Source: Ramazzottius varieornatus (taxonomy: Eukaryota; Tardigrada; Eutardigrada; Parachela; Ramazzottiidae). Taken from it: a DNA stretch of 64,000 nucleotides. Positions 35,090-48,104 of this stretch are shown here, piece after piece. The notes below the pieces were generated by a model. That model did no database searches, had not been told where the DNA came from, and saw nothing but the letters and a program-made list of their open reading frames with translations. The DNA is taken from assembly GCA_001949185.1 (NCBI GenBank), contig BDGG01000001.1, forward strand, positions 2,869,324 to 2,933,323, read 5' to 3'. The stretch's first letter is position 1. Each line of letters opens with the position of its first letter. A program made the translations under genes and the position numbers.

Positions 35090-36205
35090 ATCATTCTGAC
35101 TCAATTTTGCCTTGAATTTTGTAAAGTTCCTTGTTCCGATTTTCACTGTTAATCGGCTGGATTTCGTGGGAAATCCTATTATTATTATGATTGGAGAGCG
35201 GAGCCTTCGCAGCCACTCACCACGGGACAGTCGTCGGACCGCCTCCGAGTAAGAAGGCTGTTTCTTGCGGCACTATATAAACACTTCGCTTGAATAGCTT
35301 CCCTTACTTCATTCCCTATTCGCGTTGTTTCCGTTGCTGTGTTGTTCGAGTTTCCCACCCACCCACACCTCTGGCTGAGATGTTTTTATTGTATACTCGA
35401 CCTGCCGTCGAGGAGGTTTGCAAACATACGCGTACACACGCACATCTACTGCTGTTGTTACCAGCTTTATTTGGTAGTTTACTGCCACTGGTTCGCTATA
35501 AACCTATGCTTCTCGAGTACTTTCTCCTTCGGTCTTCGGCTCGCAGCGCCTCTAGGGTAGTACCAGAAATAATGGATGTAGATTCCACAGTTTGCTTTTT
35601 AATCATCTTTCCACTTGTGTGCTGATTTTGCCTTGTGCGTGGAAAATGTCTCGTCAAAATTCGAGATCGGTGTGACGTTTGTTTGTCAGAACTGCGCACT
35701 GAAATGCCGGACATACCAAATTGTGAGTCATGTAAGGCCGAGTTACAGCCGAACGGAGAAGCAGCTCTGGCGACCTCAGCGTACCGTGCAGGGTCCTTCC
35801 TTGAAAGAGCGTCGCAAGGTTAATTGTTGGTGCGTTGTATTGTGGCTGGTGGAGTAGGCTGATAAAGAGATTGGTCAGATTACTTAAAGCCAGTGGCTCG
35901 CTGCTGCTGGCTTGCTTGAGAAAAATGAGATTTAAGAAACTTGATCAGTAGCGTGGTACAGGTCATTTTGTTGACAGATCGTAAACCCGGGCTTTTGAGC
36001 GACTACAGGTACGCGTCAAACTCGGACAGCGCTTCGTGCCGCCGCCGTTTAACTGATACTGTGGGCACCGGAAGTTCTCTGGGACTCGAAGCCGCTGTTT
36101 CCAAAAGATTTTCCCGCTGTCGTGGTCGTCTATTTTGACTTTCAGCACTTTCAGAATGAACGACTGATTCTTCAATAACTGGCTTTTTCAATTCTGATTG
36201 AGCTC
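35090..36205. other. Intergenic, no gene recognised
   Basis: A plus-strand CTATATAA word near 35272 could be a TATA element. The open frames that follow (35290-35857) show no domain, and no splice chain to the CBM14 gene start at 36211 is evident. Confidence 0.35.
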
Positions 36206-36210
36206 TGGAT

Positions 36211-39200
36211 ATGTCGTTTTTGTTGAACGGCTGGACAGCTATTGTTTTTCTCTGTGTGCTGTTTGGGCATCAGAGAGTCGAATCGGTTCGTGCAAAACTC
36301 AAGGATGACTTTCGTGTCACGTCTTTTCCCATGCTCATTATCTTCCGCTGTTTGTAGCAAAACCGACATGTGCTGCCCACTGGTTCCGAAAACCTTGCTG
36401 GGCTTTCTGGATTGTCCGGACTGGACGTGGGAATACTACGGGAAATTGCGGCAGCGTTGAATATTCCAGGTCTGTCACAATCGCCCACCGAATATGCACC
36501 ATCCGCCAACGTCAACCCTACTCAAGCTACCTACTACCAGTCAGCACCTCAAACCGGCACACAGACCGACACCATCATGTTTTCCGGAGGGATGGTCTCA
36601 CCATCATGTACCGGGAAGGGAGGGTTCTTCCCTGATTACACGCAGGGTTGTCGCGTATACTACCGGTGCTCACCCGATGGCAGAATGGCGCGGTTCGAAT
36701 GTCCACTGAATTACATCTTCTCGGAACAGCTGAAAAAGTGTGACGTCCCGGAAGTGGTAACGTGTGGTGTGAATAGTCAGAAGACCGTTCAGGCTCCGTT
36801 CGTCAACCACCAGAGCACTCATTCCGGAGGAGTCCCGCAAGCTTGGCCCACGCTGACGCACAACGAGAATGGCGGAGGGTTCTACGAAAGCCTTCTGGGA
36901 GCGGTTACTGAACGAGTCGAAGGCTTTGGTCACCCAGCCATTAAAATAATGGTACTGTTCTTCCATTTTGTCAGAACCTGAGTATTGTGGAAAGCAGAAA
37001 TGCTTCTTTGTAGGGAGACCCAAATGCGGCACTTGATATGGACCCAATGATCTGCTATGGTCGGCCGAACATGTACATTGCCGATCCCGATACGGGGTGC
37101 CGTGGATATATCAAATGTGCGGCATCGCCTGCTACCCCATTCCAGACTTTCATCTGTCCATCGGGAATGCGCTTCGATGTGAAGTCCGAACAGTGCCTAC
37201 CTCGGGGACAAGTACGCTGCGCCGACGTCGAGCCGTTGCTACCGGTGAGTCCAACCAATCTAAATTCTTAAGGCCAGCCTCATTCCGATCCACAGGTTGG
37301 TACGACAAACTGTTACCTGCTTGTTCACCGACGAAGTACAGTATTTAAAACTTCACGACCTTATTTATTTATCTGAGAGCTTTGCAGACAGTTCGGACAA
37401 GATCGTTCTCCCAAGTGGCGCACGATTTCAGCGTTGGTGGTCGGAAGTGTGCGCCACCTGGCAAACAATCTTGTCAAGTCTGCTCGCCTTGGTTCCACAT
37501 ATTACCACACAACTGTTTTATCATTTTCACTTTCAGCCTGGATTTGGACTGGCGGGTGTGGGTGCCGGTGCCGGCTTCGACATAGTTCCTCGTTCAGGAC
37601 TGGTGAACCCTCGTTTGACAACAATAGCAGCTGCCACGATGTCTCAATCAAAGCAAGTCGGTGGTCCATGTCACGGTAAAACGGGTTTCGTTCCCGATTA
37701 CCAGCAACAATGTCAGGTGAAACACATCATCCGTCTTATTCACTTCACTGTTGAATACCCAAGAATGATTAATTATTTTTGAAGGGGTTTACCATTTTAG
37801 GTCTATTTCTACTGCAATGCCGATGGAACTAGCCTGAACTTGACATGTCCAGCGGAAATGGTCTTCAATCCGGCCCTACAAAGCTGTGACTTCTTCCAAA
37901 CGGCACCTGAATGTCGTGCACCAATGCCCACTCCGCAAAAGATGAAACCGGTTGAGCAGGCTGCCGCTAAACCTCATGACCCATCTAAGACACTCGTGCT
38001 GACCATGACTAACGAACAACTGGCGCGAACTGTCACCTCGCCGCCAGTCCTACAGGTGGCGTCCTCCAAGAGATCGAACCCTGGCGTCGACGTCAAGTAC
38101 GCCCGAAAGACACCGTCTCTCCTCACCATGGAACATCCCAACGACGCAGTCCGACAAAGCCCATACGACCTCAGACCCAAGCTTTCGCCGCAGTCGAATC
38201 CGACTATGAACACTGCTTTCCTTGAAGGCTTTCTTACTCCCGATATGCTGCTCCCAATGCGCCCAGAAGGGCAAAGCAATAATATCAATACTGGCAAACC
38301 GGCCAAGAACAGGCCAGCAGTACTTCCGCTACATTCGGTACACTCGATGCAGCCGAAACATCCTGTTCCTATCCAGCCCGCAGTGGACAATGGTCCGCGC
38401 CGTCATTATCCTCCTGCTGCAGGCTCCACGGTACCTGCCACCATGTATGAAGTAGAGTGCGATGGAAGTCAGGGATACTTCATCGAACCAGAGTCTGGCT
38501 GCCGGTAAAAGGATCTGGATAGCATTGATAAATGTAGATAACATAAACGAATATTTCCACCACAGGATATTTCACTTCTGTCATCCTAACATGACGCTGG
38601 ACACCTACTCATGTCCACCAACAGAAGTCTTCGTAATCCGATTCAAGTCATGCGTACCTCAAGGTGCCGCCATCTGTATCGATCCGGTGTCTAACGACGC
38701 ACGGGATGCCATGCAGCGCGTATGGAGTTCTCCTGTGGCCCCAGCTGCTCCAGCCGGTCCCCAACTAACATCAACGGTACGTTTGAGAAGATTCTAAAGT
38801 TACTTCAAGGACCCCTTCTGGCTTACCTATCACCCACTGACCCTTTCACTGTTAACAGTAAACGGGAGGGCGGCAATAGAAATGTGCAAGATCGTTCTCT
38901 CTAGTGGCGCACTGTTCTGTTGATTGTGCCTGAAAGCGTGCGTCCCTTAAAGTAACGATGCAAGACGTTTCGCCGACTAAAACTTAATGATTGCAGTTCG
39001 CTGTGTAGACGGCGCCACTCTGGACCGGTTATGTAACGAACTCACTAATGGTTGCCACGTGCGCGTATGCCACGCAGTGTGGTCGCTGATCCTTATGGGA
39101 CACGCTAATTTTCCTTTCATCTCCCACTGAGTTGATTGTTGCAGGTACTTCCCCTTGATGTGTCGACAGGAGAGACGGGAGCTCAGTCGACCTCGGCGCC

Positions 39201-39408
39201 GACCCTGGAGTCGTTATGCGCAGCTGGAGTACCGGGCGCATTTGCCGATATGAGTTCCAACTGCGCCAAGTACATCGAATGTCAACCCGACGGGTCCTTC
39301 GTCGTTCACAGTTGCCCCATGAATTTGCGTTTTAATGCCAATCTCAAAGCCTGCGACTGGCCGCAGTACGTTAATCCGAGGTGTAACGAAATGAAAATGA
39401 GACGGTAG
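36211..39408 (+). CDS. Secreted five-domain CBM14 (peritrophin-A) protein
   Basis: Seven exons join without frame conflict to 752 residues: 36211-36285, 36358-36951, 37014-37244, 37537-37716, 37801-38504, 38566-38776 and 39145-39408. MSFLLNGWTAIVFLCVLFGHQRVES is the signal peptide. Chitin-binding domains start near 36607, 37050, 37666, 38458 and 39216, and each carries six cysteines. Domain 2 has a longer loop (AASPATPF). An unstructured Pro/Lys/Ser-rich linker of about 170 residues separates domains 3 and 4. Introns repeatedly cut the domains between cysteines 2 and 3. Introns 3 and 6 each contain a palindromic element. It probably coats or crosslinks chitin fibres outside the cell, like its neighbours. 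Confidence 0.88.
37375..37493. repeat. Palindromic foldback element (MITE-like), copy 2
   Basis: Located in an intron (37245-37536) of the five-domain CBM14 gene. The arms GACAAGATCGTTCTCCCAAG and its near-complement flank a GTGGCGCAC...GTGCGCCAC core, forming a hairpin of about 45 bp per arm. Confidence 0.75.
38880..38975. repeat. Palindromic foldback element, diverged copy 3
   Basis: Located in another intron (38777-39144) of the five-domain CBM14 gene. The left arm is clear (GCAAGATCGTTCTCTCTAGT, then GGCGCAC). The right arm (GTGCGTCCC, later CGATGCAAGACG) is decayed. Confidence 0.55.
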
Positions 39409-40321
39409 TTGAGAACGACCGAGTCGCGACTTCATATGTTTATATATATCAGATTATCCAGGGCTGAAGGCCCAGGAGATACACTTGGTCTAATGGGAAG
39501 AGGTGTTGATTCTGAGGTATAACATAAGGAAAGCAAACAGGAAATTTGTATCGTTGAAAGCACCTGTTATTTACTCGGCTCCTCTGGGAGTGAAACTCAA
39601 ATGCCAGACTTCCGGACAGAACCCATGTCGATCGAATAAATCAATGAGAACTGTTGCAAGATCGACTGCAAGGTGCTCGGGACCCAGCACGGCTATGTCG
39701 GGTCGGGAGAAATCTGCCTGTGATGTGTAGAAGCTAGATTGGCCAAACTACTGCAGGGTTTTGTGACTCTTGTCGACGTAACTTCACATCCGGCAATAAT
39801 ACGACCTATCGCACAATTCGCCAAATTAAGTGACTGAGATAGGCAGTTTGAATACTACGGTGAAAAAAGAGGTGTGTGTTTGACCGGGTCAGGTATATAT
39901 TGGTACTTGATCGCTTCGTCAAATGATCAGCCGCGTTTCGAAATCCGACAGGAGTATTTTCTACATGTGACAGGCCAAGCTGTCTGATATCAAACAAGCA
40001 CATAGAGCTGTGATAAACAGAGACCTTAGGGAGCCAGCAAAGTGTGACCGGTTCCGCCCCGATGACAGCTGAGCCCCAAGAAAATTCAATCTATGATTTT
40101 TGAATTAAACCCATCCAGTGGGTAAATATCAGATGTCGAAGGAGGCAATCCGAGTCAATATATAAGTCGTTTGTCAGATCAAACGACAATAGATCTAGAT
40201 CCGGTGCAGACGGGCTTGACGAGATTCAAACGAAAGGCTCGGGATCGAACAGCTCAGACGACAGCGGGAAGTTCCCGTTTACAATGTCATGTCTGCGATC
40301 AATCAGGACTATTGAGTAAAG

Positions 40322-40546
40322 ATGACCTTTTTGTGGCTGTTTTCTTTGTGTAAATTGGTTGTCACTATATTATGTTGCCAGCTAGGAGCAAAAAGGAGCC
40401 TGATAAAAGTACTTTGTAACAATGTCACACATTGTACGTCCGTCCCGCCTTTTCCTCCAGTTACACACTGTGTGTACTTTGCCGACGCGGGTGAAAAAAG
40501 GACGAGATGTTGTCAGCAGCTGGATCGTTCCGATGGATCGCAATGA
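40322..40546 (+). CDS. Possible small cysteine-containing secreted peptide (weak)
   Basis: The 74-residue open frame begins MTFLWLFSLCKLVVTILCCQLGA, which could serve as a signal sequence. Four more cysteines follow, ending in CCQQLDRSDGSQ. A TATATAA word lies about 165 bp upstream (40158). There is no family resemblance, and the upstream ATGs make the start unsure. It may be chance. Confidence 0.2.
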   Translation: MTFLWLFSLCKLVVTILCCQLGAKRSLIKVLCNNVTHCTSVPPFPPVTHCVYFADAGEKRTRCCQQLDRSDGSQ

Positions 40547-41723
40547 AAAGGAGGTGAAATCACGGTGCTGGATCGGGTTGTTAAGCCTTTTCCTGTGTGA
40601 ACAATCCCTCTAATTCCTGGCAGCTTGTCTTCCCCTTTCCCATCATCAGAGCAAGTCGTCGTTTGGCAGTGGAAAGAGTGCTCTTGTGTGCGGTCTTTGC
40701 AATCAGAATGGGACGCGTGGTGCGTGCCGACAAAAGTTACAGCCGCCATTAGCCCGCATAGGCTTGCGATACTGACGTAAACGGTTTCCTGAACGCCCTC
40801 TTTGTAATGCCGTTGTACTTAGGATTCTTGCTGCCTGCATGGGATCACTACTGCTCCTTCCGTCTTACATGGGCAACAAGCCAGTCCGCGCATGTGACTC
40901 TCGTACAGGAAAGGGAATACTGTACCTCGCTTTACATCTCAGCCATCCGGCAGTCCATCGTTAGCGCGAAGTAAAAGATTTCTTTCTCGGCCAACGATCC
41001 CTTTACCAGTAATCATGATCTTGATTAACCTTTAACCCTATACTCGCCCAAACGAAACTTGCGCGACATCAACCCTGGCTTTGGAAAGCGAGATGACGGG
41101 ATTCTAAAGTGGATAAATATTTACTATCGTTCCGGACGTGCCCGAAGCCTTTTGCTGGAAAAAGTAAGCCCGGTTCTGTTTTATTATTAATACAAAATTG
41201 ATAAGAATTTCTACATTTTTGGTACCCGGATTATCTAGAACGGAAATTTCGTCGATCAAAATTTACTGTCGGGGAATTGGTAGTGTTTGTCTGAAGAATA
41301 TGGTACGACACGCCCATCAAGGTCGAACAGAACTGGCGCCGACAGAGATATTTGTCATCCTTGGTTCCAATTAGGCTTGACGCAATGTGAAATTATAGAC
41401 GAAATTACCACATGTTAAAATGTTAATTAGATAATAGACAAAATATTCCAGTCATTAGTTTACGACCACGCGCATACTGCGTTCAAGGCAACAGTTAATG
41501 ATTTGGCGGAATGCGCAGGAGAAAACCTAGCTCTGTGTTTGATGCTCTTCATAATTGGTGTCCTGTCGAAGGGCGTTATCGATGTGTTGCTTGAAGAAGC
41601 CCGTCGGAATTCCACAAATACGCTCGTCAAGTGTTGTGTTTGGCGGAGAACGCGAAACATCGGAAGCAGTTCTAAGAAGTGGTATAATTTTATATCATAC
41701 GGAATAGACAGTATCTGGGACGT

Positions 41724-41780
41724 CGACAAATGAATTAACAGGACTTTTCTTTCAAGTGGCGCAATCTTCCAGCCAGAAAC
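41724..41780. repeat. Half copy of the foldback element
   Basis: GACAAATGAATTAACAGG...TTTCAAGTGGCGCAATCTTCC matches one arm of the palindromic family. The core region is closest to the copy at 31.2 kb (shared CTTCCAGCCAG). The second arm is not clear. Confidence 0.4.
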
Positions 41781-44700
41781 GTTGAGACCATGTGGCCACA
41801 TGCCATAACTACCATTTTAAATCTTTTTGCCGACGTCCCATCTATATTTTATACTTTTGCTTTTCGCGAAGTTTGAACAGTGTTCGGGGCATTTGTCCGC
41901 GATTCGACAAGTGCATTAACCATCTTATATTGCGGTTGACATTCTTTTCAACGTTGTGTGCGAAAACAGACGCCTTTAAAGACAGCAACAAGGAATATCA
42001 TTTTGACGCGCCGTGTCAGAGGAGATGACTCTAAATTTGCGGATGTTACATGCACAGGCATCACAGATCTGCTATCTTTGTATATTTACATAGTTACAGT
42101 ACGTGTTGACGTGCCGACGACACATGTGTTTTCCATGTAAAGAGCGGCCAGCGCTATTGACGATGATACTAAACAAGTTACTTGTGGGGCAACGTGGAGA
42201 ACCCACTGCGCCAGGAAGATATGAGAGCGATTTGCTTCAAGACATTGTGGTGGCTCGCGGCAGTTGACTCTTATCGGGCAAATCTCTTTCTAATGTGCTT
42301 ACACGTCACTCGACGGTACACTGCTCGACAAGGGAAGGGGTCCGTAACGGCAAGTCATTACAATCTCCTGGGACTGCAATGCTTCAACACCGCTAAGTTT
42401 GTGGTTCTCTACGATTAGCTTGGCGAACTGCTCCGTTCCAAACTCCCATTATCAACATCATGACGCAATCGCCTCCAAGTAAGAGTAGGATTTCATGACA
42501 CAACAAAGCTTTCCTTTCATTCATGGGAATCTTCTTTGTCGGTGTGACGCCCCTAAAAATAATCGGAGAACCTGTTTGCTAGATCCGCATGGTACGACTG
42601 TACGTGAAAGGGAGGAAGAAAATAATTAGATTGTCTGAATATCTCAAAGACCGCGTAAAGAAAAGCCAATTTTGCATGTGTCAGTTTCAATCGCGCACAA
42701 AGGAAGTTGGACCAATGAAAGTTTTGACAATTTTGGCGTAAAGGCATGACCAAGGAATTTCTGCGGGTAATTTTTCGGAAGCCACAGTTTGAAGTGAAAT
42801 AAAAGTTTCGGGGTAATGGCAAAAACAGGTAGCTGAAATGGTTGACTGTCGAGAATGAAAGATTTATGTTGAGGTAATTGTTCTACAGGGAGCACGCGGA
42901 ACCATTTAGACCCTTAGTTGGGTTCTCGACGGGAAAAGTTTCGGCAATGGCCGGATGGGGTCATTAGCAAAGCAAAGAGCAAGGAAAGGGACCGTTATGG
43001 TAATGGGAGTGTGGTGGTTGGCGCTCTTACTAGGATGACTGGCTCTGTTTGCGCTGGCTGGCAGGTTACAGCTCTCCGTCTGCGGTATTACGCTGTAACT
43101 GTTGCAGTCACATTAAGACCCTCCCGGGCACTTCCGGTCATCATTTCTATTCAATCCATCCATCTCCATAATTAAAAGATGTCCTGTAGGCTAAAAACTG
43201 GCTTCGAATTCAAATTTGCCGGCGCACAAAGCATGGTCAACGCTGCGAGCATGAATAGGGGGACTTCTCCCTGCTCCACTTTAGTTCATCACGGGCCATT
43301 GTGCACTGTTTACTGTACAGATTCATTACACTTTCCCATGAGCTTCGAACCCCATCAAATCTTCCTCTATATTAAGGCCATATGTACTTGATGACAACAC
43401 ATGAGGCTCTATTGAATAAAGATTTGCCATCACGTGTCTTGACCCGCTATTCCTTCCTGGCGAGAAATGCATCGCTTAGGAGGTCGGCAGATACATATTA
43501 CAAGATAAGTGGGACACCCCTTAACAACGCCAAAAGTGCTCCGCTTGAATTAAAGGTCTTGAACCTTTCGTTGCCGTCCTCCCGCTTGATTTTGTCTTAC
43601 TAGACTATTGTGCTAGACTATTGTGTCCTCGAAGTAGAACTGATGGTCATACTCTGGTCTTCCTACAGGACAAAGACTTGGTTTCTGTCCCAGAGAACCA
43701 CTAGAAAGGGATAACCCTTCGACCTGGAGTTGGTTATCTGGTGAGATCATTTCTGTTCGAACAGAGCATTCAGCTCGCGGAAAGATCTAGGACACACAGC
43801 CGACTGCAACAAGGAGGAACACAATACACCATCAATCCAATTTTACAATATCATCTCTCTGTGGATCGAAATTCGAAGTTCCCTGGCTTTCTTCGCCGAT
43901 GGTCCGATAAATCAATGCATTTTGCCAGGTCCCTAGGCAGAAGCGGACAAAATTAAGAAAGGAACCCGGATAACCCTAATCTGCTTATTCCGAACAGTGT
44001 GTGTCAAGGATGATGCTGCATGTACCATGCCAGCATGATGCGTAATTGTACGGTTTCCAAAGATCTGTCAGGTACAATCAGCCATAGATTACTGGGCTCC
44101 CTGTTGAAGGGTGGCTATTTTTTACGCTTGAATGTAACCAGATAATGCAAAGATCTGACACTAGGTTGCAAAATCCCTTGTTCACTAACGCTTCCATGAT
44201 CATATTGACATGTGGGTTCCGCCTGCTCCTGTCGCAGATTCCACAACAAGCTGGATCCTTGTGACCGTCGGTTCGGGAGGCCGGCTGCCGGCAAACGATC
44301 TCCGGATGATCGTCATCTCGAGTGGCGCACACCTCAGGCCAATGACAAGGGGCACTGCGCGACTTGCGACAACGATCATTTCCATGTTGTTTACCGGCTT
44401 CTTATTATTTTATCCTTCATCCCCAGATGAAAAAAACCCTTGTGAGATACCGAATAGTAAGAAAATGTGAGTTCACGATAGCTATAAGCTCTGGAATTTG
44501 GAATATCAACTCTATTAGCGAGAGATCCTTGTCGGCTAAATGTTCCACCGTATCTTCACCAACGCCGTGAAGAGTCCTTCACTTTAATGGGCGTAGTTCT
44601 TGTTATCCACTCGTAGCACCATGACACATCCGCATCCGGCAACACGTCTTTGAGCAGGGTTAGGCTTCTTTTTCCACGTGATTCTCCCCCGCTACTGCGA

Positions 44701-45972
44701 CGTGGGTCCTTCATCGTCTACGCGAGACTACGACAACAGCTGCTTATAAATGCACATGTAACCTACTCATGCATAGGATCTCGATCAAAAAATATCATAG
44801 TATTTAGTAATGTACGGACAAGAGATTTTCATGTTGATGGGCGAATTAGTTACTCGACAGCGTTAAATAACGTAATCAAGCTGGACGTCACGATGTGCTT
44901 CCGTCAAACACAAGATATTTTCGTATCTTCCGCTGTTTACAGCTCGTGGCATGTCCACACCATGGACTCAGTGGTTTCCCCATACAGCAGAGTATAGCAT
45001 CGTAATTATTATCATCTTTAACCGCTTTGACCTCCATGTCAAGCTTCCGCAAGCCGATTTTGCTGAGAGACGCGGATGGCCACCAGGGAACGGGATATTT
45101 CCGCATTGCCAAAAAGGGTCATTAGCGTGTATTTGGAGTGTCCATATGGGTATATCTGATTGCGCGGGTCAGACACGTAGGGGATAGATCAATGCAATGG
45201 GCTTATTACAGCGCAGTACAGTCAACATGTACGGCCATTATTATTCCGCCGGTCGAAGGTCCCGATCGATATTCAGAGTTCATTAACAACGTTTCTGTCA
45301 AGAAGAAATATCCGGGGAGATCATGATTCCATATATCAAGTTCTAGGATGACTGCCTCTAAACAACCAACTGTATTCCGCAAAGTCTTGTACGTGACCTA
45401 TAAGCTAAAAACGACCGACTAGTGCGCTCTTTTGCTTTCGCGCAATCTTGCTGAAGGCCCAAGACGACATTGAAAGTGCCTTCGTTTGCGTGATTTACTG
45501 TGGGCGCTACAGTAATTATGGCGCCATTACTGTCCTGTTCTGTTATTTTGTTGCGTTGTGGAAAGAGACAAGTTCCGTGAAGACTTATATGCATCCGTTC
45601 TTTCGTTTAGTTCCTCCCAACGCCGTAGCCAGACTGGAGAACTGTTGCATCGTGACCTTGGCGTTGCATTAACGTGCTTTTGTGCCAGGAGGAGTGGCGA
45701 GTTATGTGGGAACCTTCTTTTCAATCAGCGCCGGATCTTTCGGAAATGCTGGATGTTAGCCAAGCGTCCAGTGTGATACACAGACATTAGCAAGCTGTCC
45801 TTCAAACTTGATCCGCTACTTCCTTCCCTGATGCGTCGCCACATCTTTTTGCCCATTGATCATTCCAAGACAGACTGTCTTCATCTCTCCATATTGAAGC
45901 CTGTCTTCATCTCTCCATTCAGCTTGAGTCGCCACATTCTTTGCGGAATCCCTCATTTGTTCTGACGTTTGA

Positions 45973-47533
45973 ATGGATGCATTAAATAGATCATCGCCTA
46001 CCTGCGTTACGTTGGATGAATGGCTGAACGATACCGAGAATGAAGGGTCGGAAAGGGCCGAAATCTTCTACCGCAACATGGTCAATTTTACGCAGATTCG
46101 GGACATCAAGTACTCCATACCGGTTTATGGTTACTTGACTCCTTGCCTGCTGGTAATCACCTTCTTCACCAACGCGTTCATGGTTGCGGTACTGTCGCGG
46201 CCCCATATGCGATCCCCAACCAATGTGATATTATGTGCTATGGCCATCTCGGACTGCGGGACGCTCGGGATCCCAGTCCCCATGTTCATCTACCAGTATA
46301 CGCTAGGGTACCACTCCCATCCGGTACCTTGCTACCTTGCCATGCTGGATCTGGTCACGACGGACATCTTGCCTACAATGTGCCATAGTGCCTCAATATG
46401 GTAAGGACAACCTGAGACTTGCATTCCACTTCCAAATTTCATCTTCCGAAGATGGTCCTATATTTCCTGTGTCACCGGTAGGAATGCTTCTCCTTCCTTC
46501 CTGGCTCAGCTTTGCCCGTTTTCTACGAATAAATCAAGCAGTGTGCGACGCTAATTTGCAGGCAATCTCGTAGACAAAAGGCGAAACGAAACTGGCGACC
46601 AGTGAACCTCCACCCGACTAAACCGAGGCTTCAGTTTTCGCATGTTTGTTGATGACCATATTTTTCTGCGGCAGGTTGACCTTGATGTTGGCGGTGCAGC
46701 GGTACCTTTACGTCTGTCACCCATCGAGAGCGCGGACCCTCTGCACAGTGCCCCGCGTAACGTTCGGCATCGCCGTCATCTACACGATCGCCATCAGCTA
46801 CAACCTTCCGCGGTTCTTCGAAGGTGTGTCCATCACCATTGACTATCCGTGGAACTGTGAGATACACAATCAGTGTGTGCGGATAGATGCTTACTGGGCC
46901 GATTGGTACTTGCCGGTGTATTACTGGTTCCGCGTCACATGCGTGAACGTCATACCTTGTCTTCTCCTGGTAGTGCTCAATGTCTTCTTGGTTGTTTCCC
47001 TTAATAAAGCGCAGGCCAACCGAAAACGTCTGTTCAGTGAAAGGAAACAGGAGTCTTCGAAGCAACGAGACTCCAACAACACAACCATGATGTTGATCGC
47101 CGTCGTCTTTGTCTTTTTGGCGGTGGAACTTCCCCTCGCTGGAATCACCCTAGTCTTCATCATACAAAATACGTGGAAGCTGAGCATTATCCACCCTCGC
47201 GAACTGGCCGTCATCATCACATTTTCCAATTTGTGTATCGCCTTGTCATACAGTATCTATTTCCCCATTTATTGTTCCATGTCCAGACAGTTTCGCGACA
47301 CTTTCAAAAGCCTGTTCCTGAAAGCAAAGCAATTTACACAGGAAACAGCCCGTAATGGCCGAGCCTCCAAGCGCCTCCGCAATTTGCATGGAAATAACGG
47401 CGAACCCACTGTTTTCGTCTCGACAGCCGCGACAAGCGACGACGACAGCGTAAGGACGAGAGTCGCCGTGGCCCAAGTATCAACAATGAGTATGGGCGAC
47501 GAGATGGATCGGGAAAACGAAACACTGCTTTGA
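45973..47533 (+). CDS. Rhodopsin-class neuropeptide GPCR, sex-peptide/myoinhibitory-peptide receptor type
   Basis: Exons 45973-46400 and 46675-47533 join exactly in phase to 428 residues with seven hydrophobic segments. The extracellular N-terminus has several N-glycosylation sites (NRSS, NDT, NFT). TM1 begins at VYGYLTPCLLVITFF, TM2 includes NVILCAMAISD, and a conserved Cys (HPVPCYLA) precedes TM3. The usual DRY motif is replaced by QRYLYVCHP, as in the sex peptide/MIP receptor group, which decided the call. Later landmarks are the TM5 region (CVNVIPCLLLVVLN), a long TM6 run and NLCIALSYSIYFPIYC in TM7. The Ser/Thr/Asp-rich tail fits arrestin-type regulation. The intron lies in TM3. Family members signal through Gi/o and respond to W(x6)W-amide peptides; the ligand here is inferred. 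Confidence 0.88.
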
Positions 47534-48104
47534 GCTGTTCAAAACAACATCTGAATACCGTTCCACAAAACGAACGCTACCGGCTGTTGCTTTCTACTCT
47601 ATTCAAATTATGAACTAGCTTTTTACATTGTGCCGTCTACCCATTACCTGGATTCTGGAACAGCTCAAGCATCTTCGTGGAACATTTTATCCACTGAATG
47701 AAGCACGGTATGTTTATGCCTCACCGCATCTCGAAACGTCTATAATGTCTCGAGGAAGAGCTTTAACGAGCCATGCTGAAAGTAAACTCGTTGATTAGTC
47801 TAAGGTCCAGTCAGATTACGCAAATTAGTGATTTCAACGTCTCGAAAATTTCTGGATACGCTATAAAGACAATGATCACAGACAAAAACGGTAGAGTTAT
47901 GTTAAAGACGCGACGCGACCAAATTTTCATAGATTCGTCACGGTTCAGAGAGGTTGATGGAGTGCCCTTGAAGTCCTTCAGTATCCCAGACGCTCGTTCA
48001 AGCTCGTCCGTCCATCACCAGCTTGATCTGTACAATAAACACAACGGACGTACTGATATAACCAAGATGAAATATCGCAAACTGTCAATGACATCACTAA
48101 TCTG
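47534..48104. other. Intergenic between convergent GPCR and kanadaptin genes
   Basis: The two genes end toward each other, and this region should hold both 3' UTRs. An open frame on the plus strand at 47773-48168 has no recognisable features and overlaps the kanadaptin terminus in antisense. Confidence 0.4.

Larger units (their letters stand above)
39409..45970. other. Large gene-poor interval
   Basis: I find no exon with recognisable homology on either strand over about 6.5 kb. A half-palindrome related to the foldback element lies at 41724-41780. A short 13-bp tandem duplication (CTAGACTATTGTG) lies at about 43599-43625. Just before the GPCR, at about 45825-45930, a stretch is partly duplicated (CTGTCTTCATCTCTCCAT occurs twice). 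One weak secreted-peptide candidate is listed separately. Confidence 0.45.

Noticed and set aside
36242-36460. Alternative plus-strand frame over the start of the five-domain CBM14 gene
   Set aside because: The frame is interrupted at the gene's first intron, and the spliced reading with signal peptide MSFLLNGW... is in phase through all seven exons.
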